From Hydractinia symbiolongicarpus (Eukaryota > Cnidaria > Hydrozoa > Anthoathecata > Hydractiniidae): a stretch of 64,000 nt of DNA. The position numbers were made by a program, and so were the translations under genes. The notes beneath the pieces are model-generated. The model searched no databases, was not told where the DNA came from, and saw only the letters and a program-made list of their open reading frames with translations. Of the stretch, positions 1-10,499 are shown piece after piece. Location: NCBI RefSeq assembly GCF_029227915.1, contig NC_079882.1, forward strand, positions 8,742,001 through 8,806,000, read 5' to 3'. Numbering within the stretch: position 1 is the stretch's first letter; each line of letters begins with the position of its first letter.

Positions 1-798
1 AATTTATGCTTCATTTTGAACAATATAACAGTTTTGGCACAAGTTATTACCCCGAAGTACATCTGGGATAATCGAGTCTAGACTATATAAGAAAAATATT
101 TTTCTCCATTGACCCATCTTATTATTGCAAACAGTCAAGTTGATATTTTTTTTAATTTTCAGTGAAGTGTGATGATGACATGATAGTTAAAAATACTTTT
201 TATTCTCCAAAAAAAAAATCGTTGTTTTGCAGTATGAGAGGTTTTAACGTCGTTGTTACCCGTCGGATTAATGTTTAGCGTAGGCTTTTTGATTTGTGAG
301 TTATCACTAAAAAGCTTAAAAATACAAATTCGTATTAACATTTTACACAGAAAGCCTTATTTGTGTGTTGTAGTATTTCGCGCGTGAAGTTTTATATAAG
401 TCGTGAACCAAATCAGATTACTTTGACTATTTTTTCTTTGTATTCGTTGGAAATGTTCTACCCTGTATACCCTGCACAAGCCTCAGCAGATCTCTCAGAA
501 TATTTAGAAGATTTAATAGACTTTAAAAAAGACGAAATTGAAATTGAAAAATTCAAGAAAAGCTTTTGCTTTGCCTTGTTTTATACACAGACTGTTTCAA
601 ACAATTTCATTTAACCAAGCACGCATTTTCTTTTTTCTTTATTTTTCTGTTAAGCTAATATTACAAAAAACGTCACAATAGAAAATAAATTCTGACACGT
701 TGAATTAAAGAAGTTTAAAAATTTAAAGAAAGTTTGAAAAAAGGAAGACAAGTTGTTGTTTGTTTGCAAAGTGTTTCTGAGTGAATGTGTTGTCAAAA
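1..798. other. Non-coding leader region with one small unexplained ORF
   Basis: No gene is recognised upstream of the FGF first exon. One ORF on the + strand, with its ATG at 453 and stop at 614 (53 codons), has a protein-like composition: an aromatic/proline start (MFYPVYPAQ) followed by an acidic, lysine-rich helical stretch. There is no supporting homology. It could be an exon of an unknown gene, an upstream ORF in the FGF leader, or chance. Confidence 0.3.
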
Positions 799-3700
799 AT
801 GTCCATCTATCTCGTTCCGCGAAGTACTCACATTCAACGAGTTAACGAAGAAAACGAATTAGCAAAATTGGTAAGTTTTTTAAGGTGCTTTTGGCTGTTT
901 TCATTTAAATTCTAATATTTTATTCATATTATCTTAACGACACCTTATGGTCACACAATAATCTGTTAACCCTTTTTGTCCAGAAAAGTCGTGCATTTTC
1001 TAAAACAGTAATTCAGAAGTTTTGCTGCGTCGCCTTGCTTGGGTTAGGCGATTTCGAAACCCCTTGAACTTGTAGGAAATTCAGCCTACTTTCAGAAAAA
1101 TCTATCTAGAGTGTTCACAAATCACAAGATTTGAAGGTAAAGCCTTTCCAAAATGGTAACCAAGACCACTGGGAATGAAAGTGTTAAGTAGGTGCGCGCG
1201 CGTTAAGCCGCGGGGTTACAATCAACATTTTTAAAGCAGATGCAGCAAAATTTTGTTCCACTGAAGAGTTTTTGCAGCATTTTATCCCTGCAGTAGTGTA
1301 GTTGGCCACATGTTGATGGTTATGAACCACGAGCAACATGCTTTACTGCAACAACATTTTATTGCGTTCGCTTAAATAATGTTGATGGTGGTCCTGCGAC
1401 CTTAGGGTGGCAGAAACCCTTTGTAGCCATTCAAACAGCTGCATCATTTACTCAGTGTTTTATGTACACAAATTTCCTTTACTATTTCTCGAAAATATGG
1501 ACCTTAAAATGTTGACTTATTATCTAATAAATTGCTGTGTCAGCAGAAATGTTCAGTTGAAAAAGGAAAATAAGCATGAAAAAATCATCTCTTTGCAACC
1601 TCGTGATTTTTTATTGATTTTATATGAACTTTGGGTTATAGCTGTATGACCTACCAAACTTGTCTAAAAAATTTTTAAGAGAAACAAAAATGCTATCTGA
1701 AGTTGGACCTCGTGCACTTCAGTACTATAACGATCGTCATAAATTTCTACGCGCAATCTTTGTTCTTATTTCTCAATTAATGTTTCTCTAAATACATCAT
1801 TTCTTTTATGTATAATTTTACAAGATCGTAGCACTAAAACTCGACGTTTTAGTTTTAAGAGGCATTGTTAAAATTGGTAAAAGATGTTATAGTGATAAAT
1901 ACAGTGATAGTATAACAGCTATCAAACAAATACAAATATATAGTCTGAGAATAATCTTTCTTAGAACTTTAAAAGAGTTACATCCACCTTAAATTAAGAC
2001 GGACTCTCCCGCATCATATTGAAATTACCGCCTCTTACCCAACCCCTTCCATTACCACCACCACCACATCAAATATCAGTAACACTTTGCTGTATACTGA
2101 TACAATGAGCATTTCCAAAACAAACATATTCAGACATCTCTATTATAATAGCCGTATTCCGTCTGTCTGTCTCTGCTCGGACCCCCCGCTGAGTTAGAAA
2201 ATGATGTTACGGAAACACGAATATCAAATGCGATATATTTTTATCCACTTTGTTGCGACGGGTAAATATAAAGGACGGGCGAACCCGTGGATTTTTCCAC
2301 GGGAAACGACTAGTCTATATTATAATACCCGTATACATCTGTCCGTCACGCAAGATGGTAAACGTAGCTATACACATGAAATGAGGTAAACGAAAGACGG
2401 ACAAAACCGTGAAATTTACCACGGGTCACCGACTAGTATGTTTCTATTTGCAGAAGAAGATGAAGATTGCCATCACACTCTGTAATATTTCGTGTTTTCA
2501 TCATGATTTTCGTTGAAATCACAACTTGCAAATTATAACAAACATAAGGCAGAGAAAAGAAAATGGAAAAAGTGAGAAAATTTCGTTGTGGGTTTTCTAA
2601 TGTGTAACCTTTTTGATTATATTACCTTTTCACTTTTTCTTTTTTGCTAAAAGAAACTTTTTTAGAAAAAAAAAAGAAAGAAACGCTTTATACAAATAAG
2701 AAAATTAAACTTTTTTCGCGCTTTTCTATATTTTCCATTTTTAGATCAAACTTCGACTTATGAAATACACACGATCAAGAAGACTGGTGAATAAGTCTGG
2801 ACTACTGCTTCAAATGTTACCAACAGGTGACATTTTTGCAACACATGACACTTTTACATTTCGTAAGACATGATATTTTCTTTGCTTTAATTCTAAGAAC
2901 CAGTATAAAAACCAGTATGAAAGACTAAAATTTTTTCATAGTTTAGACTAAAATATATGAACCAACCTTCTCCCCAGGGTTTGTTATTGTGCACTTTTAC
3001 GTGCGACTTGCGCAATTTATACGCTACATTTTAAAAGATAGCATTTCGTAAGTTGATGCTGTTTACAAGCTTTGTTAAAATGGCCAAAAAAGTGTCATTT
3101 TCCAATGTTTTTGTGAGGTATTGTTGGCAAGGGACTCTATAAAGAAGGTTTTTGCGTGGAAGCAACTAAGTTTTCTAAAGAGTAATATACAAAAGGATTC
3201 AAAGAGGTATATTTATTTCTTTATTAAAGAGACATTGTTTTGCTTACTGTCTAGTTGACTTACAAGTTATCTCTATTGGAGCAAACATGATCGCCTTTTG
3301 GGGAAGAGAATCAGAAAAATATCTTGCAGTAAACGAAAAGGGAGAAGTATACGCTTCGGTAAGTTTTTCTGATGCCCTTCCCCCACCCCCACCCCTCCCT
3401 CCCTTTGTCACGCAGGATAGACGCCTAAGGAGGAAGTTACAATAAATTAATTGGACACATAATGCAACTCTAATCTGGAGCACTTCGGGCCATCACATGT
3501 TTTCAACGAATAATTTTGACTATCTCCAAATACTTATGTAGCAATGTTAAAAGACCTTTGTAACGTTTGGAACCAAGAAAATGTTAGACAAAGAGCGAGA
3601 TAATTTAAAGCAAGGAGAAATGAAAAAATTTTCAACCATTTACTGAAAAAGTCACCGTCATATAGATATTTAACAGTTAGCTGGTTTTCATACAATACAA

Positions 3701-4309
3701 AGGTTTTTTAGGAAAAATCGCAGTGTCTTTTCGGTCCACCCATGTGTAGCATACTCCGGTTTACTGATTATAAACAAAAAAGTAGTAAATATTTCTTTTT
3801 TTGACTAATTTTAAATAACCCAATATATACAAGAATTTATAACATCTGCCATTTTAGCCAACTTTGTTTCCAGGATTGTTAGGCTTTTTATCCGTCTAAA
3901 TATATAAAAAATGTTTGCAACCATGTGTTACAAATTGGCAAAATATATTTCTTACTACCAGCGTGTAACGCAATCTCGTCCCAGAGCTTCTTTCACTTTC
4001 TGCTTAGCGTATCTAAACCACAAAAGAAGCCCTAGAACCGAGATTGCCGTGCAATGACAGTATATTTATGTCTTTGTGTCGTTATAGCAACAAGAATGTC
4101 GTGATTGTGTATTCATTGAAAAATTTACACCCACGTATTTCAATACATATGAAACGTACCACACAGTAAATAAATCAATAAAAAAATACTTAACATTGCA
4201 ATCCAATGGCAAGGTAACAACATGTGCGCATGCCTCGCGGGACTCGATGTTTTACTGGGAAATACCAAGCTCAAGAAGAAATAGTTTGGCAGTCTATGAA
4301 AATTTGTGA
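799..4309 (+). CDS. Fibroblast growth factor (FGF) family protein, four coding exons
   Basis: Exons 799-870, 2745-2862, 3255-3358 and 4088-4309 join with matching phases (0, 1, 0) into a 171-residue protein. All introns are GT-AG. Residues about 25-155 follow the FGF beta-trefoil: GLLLQMLPTGDIFATHD, then GRESEKYLAVNEKGEVYAS, then RDCVFIEKF and FNTY, then KKYLTLQSNGKV. The third exon is 104 bp, the usual length of the central exon in vertebrate FGF genes. The family signature around Cys105 is met except for Val where Leu/Ile/Met is usual and Phe where Tyr is usual. FGFs are secreted or intracellular ligands that signal through FGF receptor kinases with heparan sulphate. Exon 1 encodes no obvious signal peptide (MSIYLVPRSTHIQRV), so the product may be leaderless, or a further 5' exon lies upstream. 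The fold assignment is strong; the first exon is the weakest part. Confidence 0.85.
1404..1990. repeat. Dispersed TIR element, copy 1 (in FGF intron 1)
   Basis: The ends read AGGGTGGCAGAAACCC and, inverted, TTACATCCACCTT. The interior shares several blocks with the element at 54773-55261, such as TTACTCAGTGTTTTAT, a segment around ATGCTATC, a CTCGTGCA block and ATATATAGTCTGA near the right end. Two copies with the same inverted ends mark a non-autonomous DNA transposon family. No coding capacity is seen. Confidence 0.65.
2139..2313 (+). mobile_element. Helitron-like non-autonomous element, copy A
   Basis: It starts TCTATTATAATAGCCGT, carries a short GTCTGTCTGTCTCTG stretch and a TTACGGAAACACGAA block, and ends with the hairpin CCCGTGGATTTTTCCACGGG followed by AAACGACTAG. 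A TC start, a CTRR-type end and a hairpin just inside that end are the classical Helitron signature. The same layout recurs at several places in this window. No ORF is present. Confidence 0.65.
2314..2436 (+). mobile_element. Helitron-like non-autonomous element, copy B, head-to-tail with copy A
   Basis: It begins TCTATATTATAATACCCGTATAC directly after the CTAG end of copy A, contains CTGTCCGTCACGCAAGATGG, and ends with a decayed hairpin (ACCGTGAAATTTACCACGG) followed by CGACTAG. The direct abutment suggests tandem insertion at the terminus of the first copy. Confidence 0.6.
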
Positions 4310-4612
4310 AGCTTATGCGTATTCATCTGTGAACATCGCGGCACAGCCACGTAACTTCAACTATCTGTAGTTACGTAGCCAAAAAGTCACTTTTGTACTT
4401 TTGTGAGACTCAGAAGAAGAAATATAGTTCTCTTGACACGACGAAACCTTTAATAAATGTTTGCGTATGAAGAAAAGAGAAAGGAAGAGACAACTAGACT
4501 TTGAAACGAGTCTCATTGTGCAGGATTTTAAAAGAAGACAAACGTCGTTTCCAGCGAAACGAAACACATTAGCTTGAAATAAGATTTATCCTATCGAGCT
4601 TAAAAAAATTAC

Positions 4613-4649
4613 TTGTTGTTGTTGTTGTTGTTGCTGTTGTTGTTGTTGT
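4613..4649. repeat. (TTG)n trinucleotide microsatellite
   Basis: About twelve TTG units with a single TTGC interruption near the middle. Confidence 0.8.
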
Positions 4650-6212
4650 CCTCTGAAGCACTTTACTGGTGTTTTAATACAACCAAAAAATTTATCTCTA
4701 GGTTTGGTCATTATTTCAGGCCGGCGAACGGATTAAAGGCGTAAGATATCATTCGCCAAATCTATCCGTTAAGTATGCGAAAGTAGTAGGAAATCTTTTG
4801 CATTTAAGGTGAATGTCTTAACTAAACTAGAGTAGAAACTGATGCAAATCGTTGGATTTAAGAAATTCCTCCCGAAAAGTCAAAGCAGTAAAGCAGGCAT
4901 TTATTTACCTGACCTGAAAACGGAGTATGAAGCCTTCTTGTAAATTGGACAAGCTTATGTAACAACTGCTTAATTATTTCATTACAAAAAGTCTACTCTA
5001 CCTCGACGGTCTTTCAGTCATCACAAAAGTTTTCATGCTTTAGCTGCTCCAACGTCTAAAAAACTCTCATTGTTTTGGTAAAAATACTTTTCTTCTCAAT
5101 AAACAATTTTAGTTCTTAAGCCTATTTTTGTCGTTGTTGAGAAACATGCCTACAAAGAAACAGGTAAGGTATTAGCTTGATTGACGTAATTTTTGTTGTT
5201 GCAGCGGTTAACAAAACAAATTTTATACGAAACGCGTTGTTTATGTGGAAAATGTCCATTGCCTCGAAGTTGTACAGTTTAACTAGAATTTTATGTTGTT
5301 CAGGTTCCGTCCCAATATAAGAAACCTAACATAAAGTCTTCAGAATGAAAACATTTATAAACAAACTAGGCTTTGGTCCGCGGAAGAATCTATGTGTCCA
5401 CGGGTCCTTAGATTTTTGCCCGTTGTACATATCCAGGACATTAGTATTTCGTGCATTCGTAATACAAAGTAGCGATTTAACTACCATTTTAAGCAGAATA
5501 CGAGTAGTAGTTGGAAACATTCGTACTTTGACTCTATTCAGACCGAAGGAGCAAAATCCCCCTATCTGGCATATCTTTGTTATAACATCGGAAAGTTTTT
5601 GAAAAAGTTTTAACCTCGTTACGTCCATTTTAAAAGCTCTATTTCGTATTTTTCGAATTTTTTGATTTCTTAGTGATTCTTTTATTAAAGTTCTATATTT
5701 GAGGTTCGCAGTTCTAAAAGTAATTCAAATAGTTCCCGCCCTTGTAAAAAAACCATTCATGTGCCAAGGCAGTAATTTGTTTCCGGAGTTGCACCCATAC
5801 GCCCAGAGTTTTTTTTTTGTTTTGTTTTTTAAGAAATTTTTGTGGGTTGGCTCCCTGTAAAGTGGTTTATTTCTATTAGAAACAGTAAAATGCATCTTTT
5901 TAAAAAAGCGTATTAATTTTTCTCGGAATTCTTGTCTAATTAGCACCTCAACAAGTCAATGTAATACATATCATTCAAAGTAATAAAATAATACCTAATT
6001 TTAATATTTTTAAGTTTGTATCGACAAAAATATATGCTTAACAATAGATATTTGGAAAACTAGAATTTTCACAAACAATGGTGACGTCTGAAAAAAAGGC
6101 GGGATTTAATATCGCGGAAGAAGCTTTTGAGCGCCAATTAGACATAAGATGGAATTTCTAGGTTTAACTCCTCATTTTTAAATATGTACAGTAAATTTGT
6201 GTGTTCATTAGC

Positions 6213-6292
6213 TAACCCTCATTCCCAGGGATTTCTTCATTTTTGATATGAGAGAAGTCAAAATAGGCAAATATCCCCGGAAACGAGGGTGT
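6213..6292. repeat. Short palindromic MITE-like element (CCTCGTTCCCAGG family)
   Basis: The left end reads AACCCTCATTCCCAGGGAT; the right end is the inverse of AACACCCTCGTTTCCGGGGA. The whole is only about 80 bp. Single-ended or longer relatives occur near 6428, 6717, 10303, 16424, 21421 and 26050. Confidence 0.5.
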
Positions 6293-6427
6293 TCAGTCCC
6301 GTTAGAAGTGCTTAATTAAGTAGAATATATAAACCATGTTAAATATAATATATTGGATTTTCGAATATATATTTCTGCTACACGAGAGGGCCTGATATAC
6401 AGCACGATTTCGCATATGCGATTTTGA

Positions 6428-6509
6428 GCAAGCTCGACCCCAGCACCTTTAGAATTATTAGAGAGCGTAGCGCCGTTAAGAAGCAAATAGTCCTGGGGAC
6501 GAGGTTGCG
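6428..6509. repeat. Short palindromic MITE-like element (CCTCGTTCCCAGG family)
   Basis: It runs from GCAAGCTCGACCCCAGCACC to GTCCTGGGGACGAGGTTGCG. The two ends are imperfect inverted copies, about 82 bp overall. Confidence 0.5.
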
Positions 6510-6716
6510 ATTTTGACGAACTGGTTTTTCGAATACGAACTTTCAAACATTTACACGTCCTTTTTATTTTTTAACGTGAGATGAGGATGGAAGATAAAGA
6601 AGATGTACTAACGTTTGTTGTGATTGTCGGGGCAATAAAAAGTAAAAGAAAAAACAAAACAAAAACGCAAAACGAGGGGAATAGACAAAACAGTAGTTGT
6701 TAAGACGTCAATCTAA

Positions 6717-7173
6717 ATCAACCTCGTATCCAGGACTCTCTTTTTTCTCTCCAGGTTCCTCTTTTTACCAATCTGAGAAGGAGCAACCTCGTCCCTAGGA
6801 GTTTATGCTATGTTTATGCCGTCAAGTAAGCGCTAGTGGTTTTGACATCGGGCAACAAACCCTGGCGACAAGGATGATGAGGAGTTGGGTCTTTGTTATA
6901 CTTTAGTACAGTAACTTTACTTGCTAGTCGCCTTACTAATGCTAGTCGCCTTACTTTGAAGCCCCAACTTCTTTTTTCTTCTTCGTTATACTTGGGGCTG
7001 TATCCCAAGGATTCTTCAAATATCCAGTTTTAAATATTATTTATTGTTACTTTCTTGTCTATATAGAAGTTTGGGTACTAAATTGCCGCACGTCAACCAC
7101 CTCAAATCGCATACGACAAATTGTACCGGAAGGATGTCAGAAAAAATATAAGATGTCCTGGGGATGAGGTTGG
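6717..7173. repeat. Longer element with CCTCGT/CCAGG inverted ends
   Basis: It begins ATCAACCTCGTATCCAGGAC and ends GTCCTGGGGATGAGGTTG. An internal block (CGTCCCTAGGAGTT, then AAGTAAGCGCTAG, then GGCAACAAACCCTGG) recurs at about 16424-16550, which shows dispersal. Boundaries are approximate and the element may be nested. Confidence 0.4.
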
Positions 7174-7435
7174 CCCTTTTTACTTTAAAAAGGGACTAAA
7201 AGATTTAATGTTGTCACACTGGCATATACAAAATTTATAAAAACTGAGAAACATCTTCAGCTAAACAGCTATCCCAATTGTCAAAAAATAATAACAGCTG
7301 TTTGTGTCAATAACTATCATTTGTGTTGATTCAAATTTAAAATATAATATTTTTGCACAGTATTATTTGTTCTTAGTGTCAATTCTTTTTTACGAAATAT
7401 TTTTTACCTTACAACGACTGTCCCACAAGCCGTAT

Positions 7436-7580
7436 TTAAACAAACCGCTTAAACAAACCGCCAAACAACCTACCAGAGAAACCGCCGAACAAATCGCTAA
7501 AAAAACTGCCAAAACAAACCGCCAAACAAATCGCCAAAAACACCGCCGAATAACACGTTAAACAAACCGCCGTTCATGCC
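7436..7580. repeat. Degenerate CCGCC-containing minisatellite
   Basis: Imperfect units of roughly 12-16 bp resembling AAACAAACCGCC are repeated about ten times. The open frame across it (translated as Lys/Gln/Thr-rich sequence) is a product of the repeat. Confidence 0.6.
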
Positions 7581-8485
7581 GTTATGACCAGACAATCGTT
7601 ATTTTACCGTCACTGTCAAACACAAAAACTCGAGTCCGCTTAAATTTTACAAAATCAATTTTGCAAAAAAAGATGGAACACTCTTTATAATTGTTTTGTT
7701 TTAATCGAAATTAAATTTCTCTTAATTTATTGAACCAGCAAGTTTTTATGTCTTTTATGTTTCTGTTTGTTTTATTATTTTTCTACTATAATATTAAAGT
7801 TTGATAAGAAATAATTTCGCGCAAATATCGACTTAATATCGACAAGTTTACTTTCTGAATTCGATGTTAATCATTTTATATTCTCAGTGAAAAAATACCG
7901 CCATTACCACTTCTAAACAAAACCCTTTAAAACTGGGAGTGGCATCATGGAAGAAAAGTTATTTTTAAAAGTATTCCCAACCGAAAGAAAACAGATGGCA
8001 ATTTTGCTGGCTTACTTGACCGTAAGAGGTTGAGGTAGATGTTTTTTCTCACATTATTTTTTATCTTCTCACATTATTTTCTCACATAAATCTGATCCGC
8101 CTTAACGATTTTATGTGCGTTTGTTTGTTTATTTCGCGCCTTTTTTATCCCACGTATCTTTAGGAAATTTTTTAATCGGTACCAATTTTCTTAAATCTTA
8201 AATAAAATATGAATTATCACAAAAACTCTAATGAAGTCCAATGTTACACAGATTTTCCATGGAATTAAAAATAATACTGATCTGGCTTGAGTTTAAAAAG
8301 GGACAGGTTAAGGTTGCACTGAATAAGCTTAGACAATTGATGTTGGGGATCAACTTATAGATTAATTGTTATACTATTTTCTTTGTGCAGCTTACATGCA
8401 AGTCAAAAAAAACCTACCACTTTCGAAACTTACGTTCGAAATTCACTTTCTCGTTTGTCATTTTTTAGGAAATATATCGTTAGAG

Positions 8486-9561
8486 ATGGTACTAAATAAC
8501 ACAACCACAAATTCCGATCCGTTTTTGCCATCAATCCTGATCAGTCAAATCCTTGGAGGTTTCCTTCTCGTTTTGTCTGTGGTTGGCTTGGTAATATACA
8601 TCATATTCATCGTGCTCGTGTTCACAAGAAAACGCTTCCATCAGCAATCATTCTTTGTCATTGCCGGCTGGCTTGGTATCGCGGATTGCATCTGTTTGAT
8701 TTTAATGATTGGTTACGCCTCACCGTGTATAATATTGCAAGCAAGTCTAAGCACCAGCAGGGTCATTGGTGGTATCCTCAACATAGGTTGGTTCAGCGGA
8801 TTGCCGTTAGTCACATTAATGGCAGCAAATAGATATTTTTGCATTTGTGATCGCGAAAGATATAGAAAGTTTTTTACATTGAGAAATACGAAGTATTATT
8901 GCGTTGCATCATGGGTGTTTGGGACAATATACTCCACCCCATCATTTTTTGCGTGCTGTCCATTATTTTTTGACTGGATTTTGATGTCATGGGGATGGAA
9001 TTTAAATTACGATGGATCCACTTATCTTAGTTATGGAGAATTAACCATGGTTGTTTTCACCGTAATTGTTATATATAGTTTTAATGTACTTGTCTTCAGG
9101 TAAGTTAATCGTTAAATCCATACTTTCTATCACAGCCAGTAACTATGGTAACAGATTGGTGTATGTTTTCAAGGCCGTAACATTGGTATCTCAAAATTTT
9201 ATTTTTTAGAGATATTCAAAAAGTTAAGAAAGAAATTAACAGAGGGGAATTACAAGAACACGCCCATCAACTTCGAGAAAAAAAAATATTTATACAGTTC
9301 TTCATAACATCAATATGGTTGCTTATATTTGATGTCCCTTTCATTGCTATTGGCTATATTCCTAACCCCGCGTACACGCTGGGATATTTTGTGACAATTG
9401 CGTATGCAGTAAATTGTTCCATCAATGGTTTGGTATATATCCTTATCAATAAAACCATTCAAGTTGAAATAAAAAGAGTGATCGCTCGACACGTTACTGT
9501 TCATCCGAACTCGTTGCATACTTTAGTAACAGGTTTAAGATTGTCTGCCAAGCTGGCTTAG
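8486..9561 (+). CDS. Rhodopsin-like GPCR, Srx-like serpentine receptor (paralogue 1)
   Basis: Exons 8486-9099 and 9210-9561 join as AG|A (Arg) into a 321-residue seven-helix protein. The ATG is preferred because an acceptor (TTTTTTAG) sits 17 bp upstream and the paralogue at 17 kb starts equivalently. Exon 1 encodes an N-terminal NNTTT glycosylation patch and helices 1-5; exon 2 encodes helices 6-7 and the tail. NRYFCICDRERYRKF stands where rhodopsin-like receptors have the DRY motif. Helix 6 contains WLLIFDVPF, and helix 7 has NGLVYILINKT in place of NPxxY. There is no retinal-binding lysine, so it is not an opsin. The ligand is unknown. The similarity to nematode Srx-type receptors is from memory of family motifs and could equally mean a cnidarian-specific rhodopsin-like family. 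Confidence 0.75.
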
Positions 9562-10499
9562 CTTCTTTTTGCGCAAGATTTTAAAGTACTTTTATACTGA
9601 TTTTCAGATATCATTTTCCGATAACTTTTTCTAGTAACTTTCTCAATCTTATTCGATGAGGTAAGCCTCTTATTTACCCGTAGTAAAGACAAATCTATTT
9701 ATCATATGAGAAACATATGTGAAATTAGATCTCGGTTTATACCAAATCGCGGAACAAATCAATTTTTAGTTGTTCGGCTCTCGCTTGCCATGCTATTAAG
9801 TCGGAAAAACACATAGGACGATATTGACACGCCTTTTTCATATTAAAGGAAGAGGTAACGATAAAAATCAACGCAAACTCAAAAACAAAGGAGCAGTAAA
9901 AAGATAAGCAATTGATTTTCGTTTTATTGTTTTTAATGCTGAAATTTAAAAATCTATTTATTTTTTGTATCTTTACTAGACATTGATATTTTTATAAATC
10001 GTTTGAAATAAAAGACTCAATTATTGTACACGTCTGTTTTATAAGCAACGCCTTATAGACAGCATAAGGTTCAAATCCTTTAAGAAAACGAAACAATTGC
10101 TAAGCAACAGCCAACGTTAAGCCAAATCTCCACCTGGACGATTTTTGTGACAAAAAGTAGAAACCAATTCAACTTTTCGTCATGACGAAAACGGCGATCA
10201 AATTAAATTTAAGTATTCATGACAATCGTCGTAAAAATCGTCCTATGGAGATTCGCCTGTGAGTAAGTAAAAAAAAACAAAAAACAATCAACCCAACCTT
10301 GTTCCCAGGACTTTTTGTCTCTAATCAGCGCTGCGTTTATTGCTCGCTGTCCGACATGTAAAAAGAGACAACAGGTCCTGCTATCGAGGTTTCAATCAAC
10401 CTCAACCCCCGGGCTCTTCGTCACTTTTATTAAAATAGACAAAGAGCCTACGCGACTTACTGAGTTCCAATACTTCTCTATTAGACGCCTACATGCAAA
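9562..10499. other. Intergenic, with one small inverted-repeat element
   Basis: AT-rich sequence without recognisable coding. It holds the MITE at 10121-10260 and fragments of the CCTCGT/CCCAGG repeat family at about 10303-10440. Confidence 0.4.
10121..10260. repeat. MITE with about 25-bp terminal inverted repeats
   Basis: The left end carries AATCTCCACCTGGACGATTT and the right end, inverted, GAATCTCCATAGGACGATTT. The element is about 140 bp and has no coding capacity. Confidence 0.6.

Larger units (their letters stand above)
4310..8485. other. Long intergenic stretch, repeats only
   Basis: No convincing gene is seen between the FGF and the first GPCR. A (TTG)n tract lies at 4613-4649. An isolated short ATG exon candidate (MPTKKQ followed by GTAAGG at 5164) has no partner. 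Several short palindromic elements with CCTCGT-CCCAGG type ends and a CCGCC minisatellite are listed separately. The acceptor-like TTTTTTAG at 8461-8468 suggests that a non-coding leader exon of the GPCR lies somewhere in this stretch. Confidence 0.5.

Noticed and set aside
5146-5163. Possible first exon MPTKKQ before GTAAGG
   Set aside because: Six codons only and no matching downstream exon found.
8486-9561. Opsin identity for the GPCR pair
   Set aside because: No retinal-binding lysine in helix 7 and no NPxxY; the motifs fit a different rhodopsin-like group.
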